Origin: Chionis minor
Lineage: Eukaryota > Chordata > Aves > Charadriiformes > Chionididae
Assembly: GCA_013398295.1 (NCBI GenBank)
Contig: VZSF01008486.1
Location: 186,001 to 250,000 of the forward strand
Reading direction: 5' to 3'
DNA: 64,000 nucleotides
Shown: one piece after another, positions 52,850 to 62,612 of the stretch
How positions within the stretch are numbered: position 1 is the first letter of the stretch
How the letters are laid out: each line of letters starts with the position of its first letter
Program-made: the position numbers and the translations under genes
The notes under the pieces: model-generated
What the model saw: only the letters and a program-made list of their open reading frames with translations
Told to the model about the DNA's origin: nothing
Database searches by the model: none

Positions 52850-53500
52850 CGGTGCCCCGGCTCCTCACAAAGCGGCTCTGGACGCAGCTGGGTGAGTCAG
52901 GTCAGGAGGTCGCCTTCCAGCTTCATCAACGCTATGGAAAGCTTAAGGGGCCGAAATTATACAGGAATTAGAAAGCAGGACACGGCGAGCCAAACGCTCC
53001 GTTACCCGGTCTTCTACCGGCGATTCCCGCTCCTAAACCCCTCAAGAAACGGAAAGACCCGCACGCGGTTTATCCAGACGCGGGGCCGCCGGCCCGAGGC
53101 CGCCCGCCCAGGACCGCCGCGCCGCTCCCGACGCCCCCCCCGCCCCGAGGCACGCAGGGAACGGACGGCTGGGCAGGAGGCGCGGCGGGTGGGCACGACA
53201 GCGGCGCTCAGTAACGGCAGCCGGCCCGCTCTGCCCCCGGGGCGGCTGCCAGTCCCCGGGACGCCACGGGGGCCGGCGGCCGATTCGCGGGTGACGCGCG
53301 GGGCCCACCTCGTCCCTCACCCCGCGGCNNNNNNNNNNNNNNNNNNGGGGGGGGGGGGGGGGGGCCCGGGGGGGGTGGGGCCCCCCCCCCCGGCGTGGCG
53401 GGGCCCACGCGGAGGGCAGCGAGGCCGGCGCTGCCGGGCCGGGCCTGCCCGACGGGGCGTGAGGGGAAAGGGCGGGCAGAAACGCTGCCTTAAAGTCCCG
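52850..53500. promoter_or_regulatory. CpG-rich divergent promoter between MRE11 and ANKRD49
   Basis: The region between the two divergent start codons (52847 and 53626) becomes very GC- and CpG-rich from about 52960 to 53480, as expected of a CpG-island promoter. The same head-to-head arrangement exists in human. It must contain the first-exon leaders of both genes, but start sites are not visible by eye. An 18-N gap and a G-run interrupt it. Confidence 0.75.
53329..53346. other. Assembly gap (18 N)
   Basis: Eighteen undetermined bases are followed at once by an uninterrupted G-run of about 18 bases and further G/C homopolymers up to about 53390. True length and sequence here are unknown. 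Confidence 0.99.
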
Positions 53501-53612
53501 TCTTCCCTCCCGGGTCTTTTGTTTATAAAGAGCCGGGTGTTTTTATTGACAATGGGCCCAGGAACGCCAGCAGGAGCTGTCGTAAGTGGGGTTGTGTATC
53601 CGCTGCTCACAG

Positions 53613-53633
53613 ATGCTGGCTGGCCATGAATAA
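53613..53633 (+). promoter_or_regulatory. Short upstream ORF overlapping the ANKRD49 start
   Basis: An ATG at 53613 opens a six-codon frame (MLAGHE) that ends in TAA at 53631-53633, overlapping the ANKRD49 ATG at 53626 in another frame. Its context (CACAG before ATG, C at -3) is weaker than that of the main start (G at -3), which would allow leaky scanning. Confidence 0.5.
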
Positions 53634-53892
53634 AGGCAGGCCCGTGGAGGAGGAGGAGGAGGATGATGACAGCGACCAGTTCGACGACTTCACGGAGAAT
53701 TTCAACCAGCTGGAGCTGCTGGAGACGCACAGGCATTTGATTCCGGTGGGAACCCAGAGCTGTTGGTCAGGACAGTCTGATGACGACGACGATGACGAAC
53801 AAGAAAGAAGTGAGGAATGGTACGAAATGCAAGAAAAAAAAATGGAAAAAAACCCAGAGAAACTGCTGCTCTGGGCAGCCGAAAACAATCGG
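53626..53892 (+). CDS. ANKRD49: ANKRD49 coding exon 1
   Basis: This exon encodes residues 1-89, the acidic half (MNKGRPVEEEEE onward to LLLWAAENNR). The donor is CGG|GTGAGG. Confidence 0.96.
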
Positions 53893-55313
53893 GTGAGGCA
53901 TTTTTATTCTGTTCATCTGCATTGCTGACGAGAACGTCATTTTGAGCAGATAGCTACGTTTTCATCTACAAACCAAAGCTTACCCATGCTTTCCTTTAGC
54001 TCTCTGAACTATTTCAGTCCCGTTTTGCGAGCCCGTGTGTGTAAAACATCCCCCTTTGTAGCCCACACACACTGAAACGTTTCTGGGCCATTTAGCTTTC
54101 GTAGCAACAGCTTTGGTTGTAGCTTGAAGTCAAAATAAAAGCGCTCTGCTTAAACCTCCGTAAACGGAAAGCATGCCAGGCTCCTTCTTAGTGGCAAGTA
54201 AGCCTTTTAATTTGGGTGGAGAGGCTACATCCAAAATGTTATTTTCTGAAAAGCTGCACGTGCGGAGAATGGGTGACTCTTTTCCTGTCTCTTTACGGGG
54301 TGGGGGGAAGCTTTTTATTCTTGGCAGCGAGGGAGAGAAGACCGAGATCCCCGTTAGGTAGCTTATCGCACCCTTGCGTACGTTTATTTTCATGAGTTAC
54401 CTTTCACTTGCACAAGCTCCATCTACAGCTGCGTGGAGGCACTTGTGTCTTCCCAGTTGTGTCTTCCCAGAGAAACGGGGAGAAGCTCTAAGGTAAAGGC
54501 GCTCTTAAGGCGTGACAACTAAATGCTTAAAGCGAAGTTGGGGAAATTCGGGCTGTGTAGTTTTGCACCAGACTGTTTGTGTTGTACCTCTTAAAAAAAA
54601 AAAAAAACCAACCCAAAAACCCCAAAACCTAAAAAGCTCCACAAGCCAAAACAGAAAAAAAAACCCCAAAAAAACCCAACCACCCCAGTAACAAAGTAAT
54701 AATAACTGGTTTTATTTTAAAATTTCTTATTACACTTAAAGCCTTTTTGAGACTGACAGAACTTCTGTCAAATCATTTTCTCACAGAACTTCGGTAAAAG
54801 CCGTGCATCTTGTTCGTGGAGTTTCGTATTAAATAACCTGTTTTCCTTAAATAGCTGAGTACGGTGAAGAGGCTCCTTTCCGACAAGCTGGCCCTGGTTA
54901 ACGCTCGTGATGAGGACCAGTACACGCCTCTCCACCGAGCTGCCTACAGCGGGCACTTGGAGGTCGCCCACGAGTTGGTGGCCCAAGGGGCGGACGTTCA
55001 CGCGCAGACGGTGGACGGCTGGACGCCTCTGCACAGCGCCTGCAAGTGGAACAACACAAAAGTGGCCGCCTTCCTGCTTCAGCAGGGCGCGGACATCAAC
55101 GCGCAGACCAACGGCTTGCTGACGCCGCTGCACATCGCCGCAGGCAACAAGAACAGTCGGGAAACCCTGGAACTCCTGCTGATGAATCGCTACGTGAAAG
55201 CCGACCTGAAGAACAACCTGGATGAAACAGCCCTTGACATTGCGAGGAGGACTGATATATACCACTACCTTTTTGAAATCGTCGAAGACTGCATAAACGC
55301 TGTGTCCCCTTGA
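53626..55313 (+). CDS. ANKRD49: ANKRD49, ankyrin repeat domain protein 49
   Basis: Two coding exons (53626-53892 and 54855-55313) join in phase 0 to 241 aa (human 239). An acidic N-terminal half (EEEEEDDDSDQFDDF, later DDDDDDEQERSEEW) leads into LLLWAAENNR and a run of ankyrin repeats (about residues 84-230). TPLH motifs occur at 113, 146 and 179, with GADVHAQT and GADINAQT turns. Ankyrin repeats bind partner proteins. ANKRD49 has been reported in testis, where it was linked to autophagy and spermatogenesis, but its molecular role is poorly defined. It sits head to head with MRE11, as in human. An acceptor-like CTCACAG just before the ATG suggests a separate noncoding first exon in the CpG island. 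Confidence 0.97.
54593..54690. repeat. A/C-rich low-complexity stretch in the ANKRD49 intron
   Basis: An adenine run is followed by AACC- and CCAAAA-type units over about 100 bp. Confidence 0.85.
54855..55313 (+). CDS. ANKRD49: ANKRD49 coding exon 2
   Basis: This exon encodes residues 90-241, the ankyrin repeats and the C-terminus (YLFEIVEDCINAVSP), to a TGA. The acceptor is CTTAAATAG. It is richer in GC than the surrounding intron. Confidence 0.97.
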   Translation: MSTVKRLLSDKLALVNARDEDQYTPLHRAAYSGHLEVAHELVAQGADVHAQTVDGWTPLHSACKWNNTKVAAFLLQQGADINAQTNGLLTPLHIAAGNKNSRETLELLLMNRYVKADLKNNLDETALDIARRTDIYHYLFEIVEDCINAVSP

Positions 55314-55781
55314 AAGCTTGTGAACGTGAGGTTTGCTGCCTCTGGTTTGCGCTCTGCATGCTCATGGGTGGTGGCCTGTTCCTCGTGCAACAGGGTTTTC
55401 ATTTAAGATACTTCTCCTGGGGCAAAACCTCACTTCGTGCAGCTCAGCCCAGTGGTGTCGCTCGCACTTTGAAGCGTTACTGCTGTTATTCAAGGGATTC
55501 AGGAAGTCTCGGTAATTTCCGCGAGTCTCCATTTAATCAGTGCAAATTTGGAGGGGCTTTTGTAATTGGTCTGTACCGTCAAAACAGGAGGGGAAACTGG
55601 AATAATTACTTGATGTGAAAGAATTCTGGCTTGGTTATGCAGAGTTTAGTACAGCACACTTGAAAATTATTTTTTGAGAAATTTAACTTTTTTAAAAAAC
55701 TGCATGAAAGCTCAGAATGAATGTAACTTATTTGGGTGATACACAAGCTGTTTAGTGATCCTGCTGTAAGGCTAATTATAA

Positions 55782-55787
55782 AATAAA
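55782..55787 (+). terminator. ANKRD49 poly(A) signal
   Basis: AATAAA lies about 470 nt after the ANKRD49 stop codon and is followed within 30 bp by a GT-rich stretch (TTTTGTGGTCAT), the usual layout of a cleavage site. Confidence 0.65.
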
Positions 55788-58214
55788 ATATTTAACCCTA
55801 AGTATTTTGTGGTCATATTTTTAATTGAAAGCTCAATTATCAGTGCAATTGCCTGTTCGTAAATCAAAAGCATTATTCATAGGCTGACGTAGCTTCAGTT
55901 TATTTTTTTTCCTGGTCCTTTTCAAGGAAATGACTTTCTATGAAGATCCCGTGTACTTTTCACTTGCAAATTAAGTTAAGGAATAATGCTTTAATGTCAT
56001 GGATAGGGCATTAGTTAGAACAACTGAACCTCAACCGTGTGAGGATAATCAGCCAATATACTGTTGTGTCCCATTTAGTTAGAGCTAATTCAGTGCAGGA
56101 CACACTCAACAGTGTTTCTCTTCCACTTTTGAATCCTGAAGGAAAATGCCTCATTCCAGCTCAAATATTCAGCATAGTTTGAAAAAATCCCTGGTATTTT
56201 TCCCTCAAAATGCCCTCATTTCTGACCTAACTTTTATTTTCTTACTTGACACCTCTTAAATGCGTGACAGCTTGTATTACTATTCCTAGGCATTCATATC
56301 CGAGTTGGGCTTCCAAAAGTTCTGACAGAGATTCGGCTGTCATCGTTTAACCAAACTCAGGGTGGTGGGGCTGGGTTGATTGGTTTGTTTCTTAACATTT
56401 TGAGACCTTCAGCATGCACTTGAGTGCAGCTTCTGTCTGCGTTCATGCCAGCTAGAATCTCACTGGTTTGCAATGAAGACTTGGGACCTTTTCTCTGAGG
56501 TGTTCTTAGCAGGTCTTAGCACTGAGCACTATTTGGTTCAACTTAGCAGAAAAATGTTAATTAATGCTACAAATTTTCATGAGAGACACCGTAGTTTGTT
56601 CCTTCTGTTTGTCAGTTCAGCCCTTCTGCTAGCAAGTGAAAAATTCTATGATTTTTAGAGTTGATTTGAGAATTTAAGCTACCCGAGTTACTGTTCACAT
56701 AGAATGGTTTAGATTAGAAGGGACCTTTAGAGATCATCTCGTTCCAATATCAGCTGTATCACTCTGCATCTCTCAGTCTTACAACTTCTTCTGGAGAATT
56801 GACATCTCTAGGTTATTTCGCTGTCTGTGAGAGGTCCAGTAATGTGCACTTCCCATCTTTTTTTTATTTTCCCCACCTTGGTGCAAGTGTAAGACAAAAA
56901 TCACTAATAAAGGCAAGTAGTTAACAAACGGGGTTTTTTAAGTAACAGTACAGTAAATCTCAAAACAATCAGTCTGAGCAGGTAGATCTTTTTTTGATCA
57001 ATATTCGTTTAGAAAGACACTGGTAGAACTTCAGCAATGCTGTCAGCCCATTGCATTGCCTGGGAATGAGGACACTAAAGATTTTCCCGTGGTAAGGGCA
57101 TGCTGCATCATTTTGAGTTTCAACTTTGCCATCTGTAATTCAGGAGTGGAGATACTTGTTTCTCGGTGTTAATGAAGTTGAACTGAAAATTGAACGCAAG
57201 ACCTGAAGTGCTGCCACTCAGTATGAGAGCTGCAACAAAGAACTTTGCTGTCCTGTGCAGATGCCTCCCTGAACCATCCCAAGCTCCTTCCAGACACCAC
57301 TAACAGAGCTGAAGCATGTTTCCAGCGGCAGCAGCAGCAGGGCTGGGCTGTGTTGGCCCACGTTTGGTGCTCTGATCAACCAACTGTGGAGGGCATCTCC
57401 GTCACCTGCCTTTCCAGAAGCCCTGCTCAGCACTCCTGGTGGAAAATAAAGAACTGCCTCTGAACTATGAGTGCTACAAGATGATTTTTAACGCTTATTA
57501 TTTTGAAAGTTTCGCTTCAGGACGCCCGTGGAAGATGAATACACCTTGAAATGCATCAACGAAAAATACAGGTATCATGCATTTATGTAACTAGACTTAT
57601 AGTTTGTACCTTATAAATTCTCACTACTGCATGCAAAGTCTGGATTTGAAGGAAGCTTCTGTTGGGCAAAGCTGCTGGCCAGGACAGCTTCCCCTTGTGC
57701 CCGCTGGCAGCATTATCGGTTGGCTACTCTAACTGCCAGCTGCTCTTCTTTTTCAAAACTTTTAACAGTGGCAAAACAAGGAGAGTCAACTCTACTTCAG
57801 CCCTATAAACAGCGCCTCGAGAGGCCTCATTTTATGAAAAGCGTTATTAAAACCAAGCTAGTACCGCTGAGTAGATCTGTCTCGCCCATCCAGTTGAATA
57901 GGACTCTTCTGTCTCTATTTCCATCAGGCCGCCATGGTCTCAGGAGAGGATGACAAGGCATCCTTTCATAAGGCACACCAGCCAGCGGTGACAAAATGTT
58001 CGTGCCCGCTGCTGAGTGCGGTAATGCTGACTGACAAACGAGGAGCCATTAATAACACCTAGAGCTGTCACCCACCCTGTGCCCCAAGCAGGCACGAGGT
58101 GGCCGCGGCCTGCTGTTCCCTGGGGATGGCGACTGGCCACCCCCTGCCTCCGAGGCTACCCCGTTGTTAACCCTCGCCTGGGGAGGGGGTAAAACACCTC
58201 AGCCCTGACTGGAA
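55788..58214. other. Intergenic region between ANKRD49 and C11orf97
   Basis: No gene is recognised. It contains one short CR1 remnant near 56700. GC content rises from about 58050 toward the next CpG island. Confidence 0.5.
56697..56750 (-). repeat. CR1 LINE 3' remnant
   Basis: The plus strand reads ACATAGAATGGTTTAGATTA, GAAGGGACCTTTAGAGATC and CATCTCGTTCC, the reverse complement of a CR1 3' end. Confidence 0.82.
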
Positions 58215-58520
58215 ATGGCGGACCCGATCTTCCCGCCTCGGCACAGGGCTCAGGGAGGAGGTGAGCTCCCTCCTTCCCTCCCTCAGGAACCGGCGCCCCC
58301 CCAACATGGCGGAGCGGCGGCAGAGCCCGCCGCGCTCCCTCCTGCCGGCAGCGGGGCAGAGCAGCACCGCCCCCGCCCGCCCCCGCTCCCGTGGCAACCG
58401 GGCCGTCCGGCTCCTACCTGCCGGGGCGCGGCGGCGGCAGCCATGAGGGCGGCGAGCGGGGAGCAGCCGGCGCTGGCGGCCGGGGAGGCGGGAGGCGNTC
58501 CAGTGGCCCCTCGCACCCCA
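58090..58520. promoter_or_regulatory. CpG-rich promoter region of the C11orf97-like gene
   Basis: This is a dense GC/CpG segment around the proposed first exon (58215-58260). It continues past that exon. On the minus strand it contains another ATG followed by a clean donor (see findings), so transcription in both directions is possible. One N at 58498. Confidence 0.55.
58215..58260 (+). CDS. C11orf97: C11orf97-like coding exon 1 (proposed)
   Basis: This 46-nt segment starts at ATG and ends at a GAG|GTGAGC donor, and its phase fits exon 2. It is chosen by phase and splice signal, not by protein similarity. Confidence 0.5.
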
Positions 58521-61500
58521 CCACGCCAGGGACCCTCCTGCCACCGTGGGGTGCCCTAATCCCTCTTGGGCTCCATGGAGATCCCCTTGAGTGAGGACAT
58601 CTCCTTGGAGACCTCCTCCACGGGCCGCCCTGCCTTGGGTTGTTGGCTGTGGGGGGACACGGTGGCCACCTGTCCTCAAGAGGCCTAGGGTGGCCTTGGC
58701 TCCTGCATGGCAGAGCCACCTCAGCGCGCTGCCGCCCACCAGCACCCCCAGTTTAGGTTTTACCCACCATGGTCCTGTCCTGAGGAAGAGCTCGATGTCG
58801 GGGAGCAGGGCCTGGCTGGGTCTATATTTGTAAATTATTTGTTTTAAAAGTGTGTTAAAAACAGAAGCGAGCAGCATAAAATAGCGTTGCATTCAGCAAA
58901 ATGTGTTAGCATTCAGAGGACTGAAAATAACTGGTTCTTTTGTAATATGTTTTACTAACAGGGAAGAAATTTCTATATGTTGAGCCATCTAGGAGAGTTA
59001 AAGAAATACTTGAAGAAGAGCTTTCTTTTCGGAAAGAAGCACGCCATGTTAAACATCCAGCTGCAGGTAATCCTCCTTATCAGCAAGTCTTTGTTAGGGC
59101 AAAAGAAATGTACATTGCCTTGAGGATTTGTGTAAAATTATTATTTAAAAAAAACCCAACAAAACAGCCCAGAAGATTTATGTGATAGCATGGGGAACAT
59201 TTAGAAGCAGAAGAATTGTATATAGTCTTTATTATTCCTTTTCTTTTTTCAGTCTGAACTTACAAGACCATAGAGAACATAGATAATTTCATATGATCTA
59301 TCAGTTTAATAAAGCAGGAACAAATGGCAAGCAGTAGGGAGGTTTTGTTACCTTTTTCTTTGAAAGAAATGCTGTAGTTATTAGAATACTTTGTCCCCTT
59401 CTGCTGTTCAAAACTGAAGTTGGTGTTGAAAGAGTTGAAGTAAGAATGATAAAGAAAGGACAGGAAAACACTGAAAGCAATCAGAAAATCAGTCTGTTCA
59501 AGCAGCCTAAAGGTTATAGAGAGACGTGATAATAGTAGGCAAATGAGGAAGTGGAAGTCTTAAGAGGGAACAAGGTGTTGGTCTAGCTGAACTAGTAAAA
59601 ATTCTGAGAACGGGAGGTAAAAATGAGGTTAAGATCAGAGTAGAAATAATTAGTGGCTTTTAACAAAAAAGAGAACTTAATGCTGGAAGTTTAGCAAAGA
59701 TTACTTAGATTCACTGTTTTTAATACACACTTTAAATATTTTCCACTTATACCGTTAGCGCTGGTCCAAGTTCATTTGCTAGTCTTGGTGCAGTAATGGG
59801 CCTGAAGTCTAGCGACCCACATAAGACAAAACTTACCTCATGCCGGTGGTCTATTAATCTAATTGTAGGAAATTAATTTTCACAAGTTTGTAATGTTTTA
59901 AGGATAGGTCATCGTATCGGGTTAAGTACAAGATCATTTTGCTGTCATCAGCCAAGCTGTTGTATTTTATTAGGTACTTCTCTGTAGAGTCCACTGAGTA
60001 AAGCTGGTTATTCCACAGCTTGCCTCATTAGTTTGTTCATTAGGTTGATGTACTAAGAAAAAAAAAAAGTGCCTGATTAATAATTTGAATTTGCATGATT
60101 CAGCTCCTTGCTTTTCTTGGGTCTACGGCCTTGGCCACAAAGATGATGAAGGGGCTGGAGCATCTTTCTTAGGAGGAAAGGCTGAGGGAGTTGGGTCTTT
60201 TTAGTCTGGAGAAGAGAAGACTGAGGGGGGATCGCATCAACGTCTACAGATACTTAAAGGGAGGGTGCTGGGAGGAGGGGGCCAGTCTTTTTTCAGTGGT
60301 GCCCAGTGACAGGACAAGGGGCAATGGGTATAAATTCTAATATAGGAATCTGAACATGAGGAGGAACTTCCTTACTTTGAGGGTGGCAGAGCACTGGAAC
60401 AGGCTGCCCAGAGAGGTGGTGGAGTCTCCGACTCTGAAGACATTCCACACCCACCTGGACGCCATCCTGTGCAACCTGCTGTAGGTGGACCTGCTCTGGC
60501 AGGGGGGCTGGACCAATGATCTCTAGAGGTCCCTTCCAACCCTTAACTTTCTGTGATTCTGTGATATGATCGTGCCTTTTGTAGTATACAGGATTTTCTT
60601 CCAGGGAAGGTATATACGCATATATTTGGTTTCAGCTTTTTATGTACTCTCAGCTATCGCTTTGCATCCTCTTTTAAAATGTGAATACCGCATGTTATCA
60701 TATATTTCAGTATTTGTATCAGTAGTAGCCTGTAGAGAGAGAAAATCTTCTACCTACATTAGAGCTACATTAGAGCTAACGTTAGCACCGGGACCTTGAA
60801 CTGTTTGTTGACTGTTACTCTTAAATCCATGATGCTTTTGCTCCACAATACACAGTTCCCATTCCGTAGCCCAGCATTCTCTTCTGCAGACTAAAGCTAT
60901 GCCTTGGTTGTATTAAGCTGCATTTTGCTGAAATAGGCCCACCACTGCCTCTCCTAAGCATTACATCCTCCCCAAACATAATAAAGACATTTTTGCCTTT
61001 CTTCCCAAAATTTCCAAATTTCGAAAGAAGTCTTTACGCTTTCTCTTATGTAGGATTGAGATGCAAGCCTAAACTCAAAAAGAATTTAAAACAGTTGGAT
61101 TGACAGACAAAAATGTACCTAAGCTAGGCAATGAAATCAGTATCCTGTCAGATGTAAAGACCAATTGCACCTGCAACTCCAGTACTGTGATTAGTCTCCT
61201 TGGGCAACTACAGCACACACCTGCAAATGAACTACTTATGTAGGCTCTGTTTATAGTAAACAGAGAGAAAAAGGCTCTTTGAAAACACAATTCTTCTGAC
61301 TTGTCCTAGATACCTACTGTTGCACGTGTCATGCTCTAAAAAAGCCCTTTCTCATTGACTATAAAGGGGTTCTGGGCAAGTAGTTGAATTGCAGATGTTA
61401 ACATTGGTCTGCTCAAGATGCTCGTGTGTCTAATGTTACTAAGAACTGAACACAACTATATTTCACTGCATCCATCTGCCAGTGGATCAAGATTATTTGA

Positions 61501-62612
61501 AATATTTCAGTCTGAGCAGATGAATGGATGCTACCATACAGGTTCTCATGATTTTCGTGGAGTCTCCCAATGCAATGTGTGTTACAAAGGCTTAAGGTAC
61601 TAAAGGTAATATAGAAGCACTACAAAAATATTAATTACTGGAATTTTTCAAATTATAATTTTCAAATTCAATTATAATTTGCATGTTTAACAAGCTCAGT
61701 ATATAGATGGTATGTATAGCATAATGTCATATGCACAGCATAACAATGCTATGTATAATAAGGTCAAATAGATGCTGGTGTACGCATTACTCAGGAAATA
61801 CCTAGTTCCTTTTTCATCTGCATACATCTGGAGAATTAGCAATGCTCCCTAAGTAGTCTAAGCTCCGATAAACAACAATTGTTAGGTTGGATGATTACTG
61901 ATTTACAGTTTAGATTGTTAGTAAGTTTATAGTTTAACATAAATCAGATGGTTATTAAGTTGTAAACTTTCCACAAAATAAATTATCTTTTTTGTTGTTT
62001 GTTTGTTTTGGTGGTGTTATCTCTGTTTGGGGTTTTTGTTGTGGGTTTGTTTTTTGGTTTTTTGTTTTTTGGGGTTTTTTTGTGGGGGAGGAGGGGTGGT
62101 GTTGTTCTGTTGTCTTTTTATCAGTGCATTTGGTATTCCAGTGTGACCAATAAAACATGGTGGGTGCATCAATGGTATTACTGCTGTTTCTTGTATGTTA
62201 TAGATCAGCTGCATCCCCCTTCAGTTAGGAGCCTGGTAGGCATCAGCTGTTCGACAGACAGTAGAGAGCGTTGCGTACCTTTAGCAATCTGAATCGCTCC
62301 CTGAAGATGTCAATCTCTTTTCATTAACTATGGAGGAAGATTATAGTGTTCCGCTTAACTAACTTCTAATTACTGTATAGACCAAAGGGACTGTCTTTTA
62401 AAAGTTACATTATTTCTAGCACAAGTTGAAGTAATCCGTTATAATGGTATTATTTTGATAAATTATTAACAGTGGCTCTGGAAGGAATTTGGAGCATGAA
62501 AAAGAATTTCTCCATTGGAAGCCTGAAACCACTGTCACAGAACAGAAACGGTTTACTTTTGCAGCCTCAGTTCTACTCAAGGCATGCAGGAATGAAAAGT
62601 AAGAGTCAATAA
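58215..62612 (+). CDS. C11orf97: C11orf97-like small protein
   Basis: Three exons (58215-58260, 58962-59066, 62473-62612) join in phase to about 96 aa. Exons 2 and 3 match my recollection of vertebrate C11orf97: [40 protein letters not shown], then [10 protein letters not shown]. The gene also lies where C11orf97 does in human, between ANKRD49 and FUT4. The function of the family is poorly known, and I infer none. Exon 1 is the least certain part: the ATG at 58215 ([15 protein letters not shown]) has a good GAG|GTGAGC donor in the right phase, but human exon 1 is longer and different. A strong donor-like AAAA|GTAAGA at 62599 could splice exon 3 onward and replace the last codons (KSQ stop). 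Confidence 0.8.
58962..59066 (+). CDS. C11orf97: C11orf97-like coding exon 2
   Basis: The acceptor ACTAACAG precedes the exon encoding [34 protein letters not shown]. The donor is GCAG|GTAATC. This is the most conserved part of the family as I recall it. Confidence 0.85.
60136..60566 (+). repeat. CR1 LINE 3' fragment in C11orf97 intron 2
   Basis: The sense-strand CR1 3' part starts at AAAGATGATGAAGGGGCTGG and passes through CTGGAGAAGAGAAGACTGAG and the GGTGGCAGAGCACTGGAACA block. It ends in CCTTAACTTTCTGTGATTCT. The orientation is the same as C11orf97. Confidence 0.93.
61985..62105. repeat. T/G-rich low-complexity stretch
   Basis: About 120 bp of TTTG, GGTTTT and TTTTTTGG units lie in C11orf97 intron 2. 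Frames across it are biased and should not be read as coding. Confidence 0.85.
62473..62612 (+). CDS. C11orf97: C11orf97-like coding exon 3
   Basis: The acceptor TATTAACAG precedes the exon encoding [39 protein letters not shown], then MKSKSQ and TAA at 62610-62612. Confidence 0.82.

Noticed and set aside
52892..53629. 245-codon plus-strand frame across the CpG region
   Set aside because: It runs through the N gap and G tract and has the Arg/Pro/Gly bias of any GC-rich frame; no homology is visible.
54768..55265. 165-codon minus-strand frame
   Set aside because: It is the antisense shadow of ANKRD49 exon 2.
58167..58892. 241-codon minus-strand frame
   Set aside because: It lies in the CpG island and its flank, has biased composition and crosses an N. 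Only its start-donor segment was kept as a finding.
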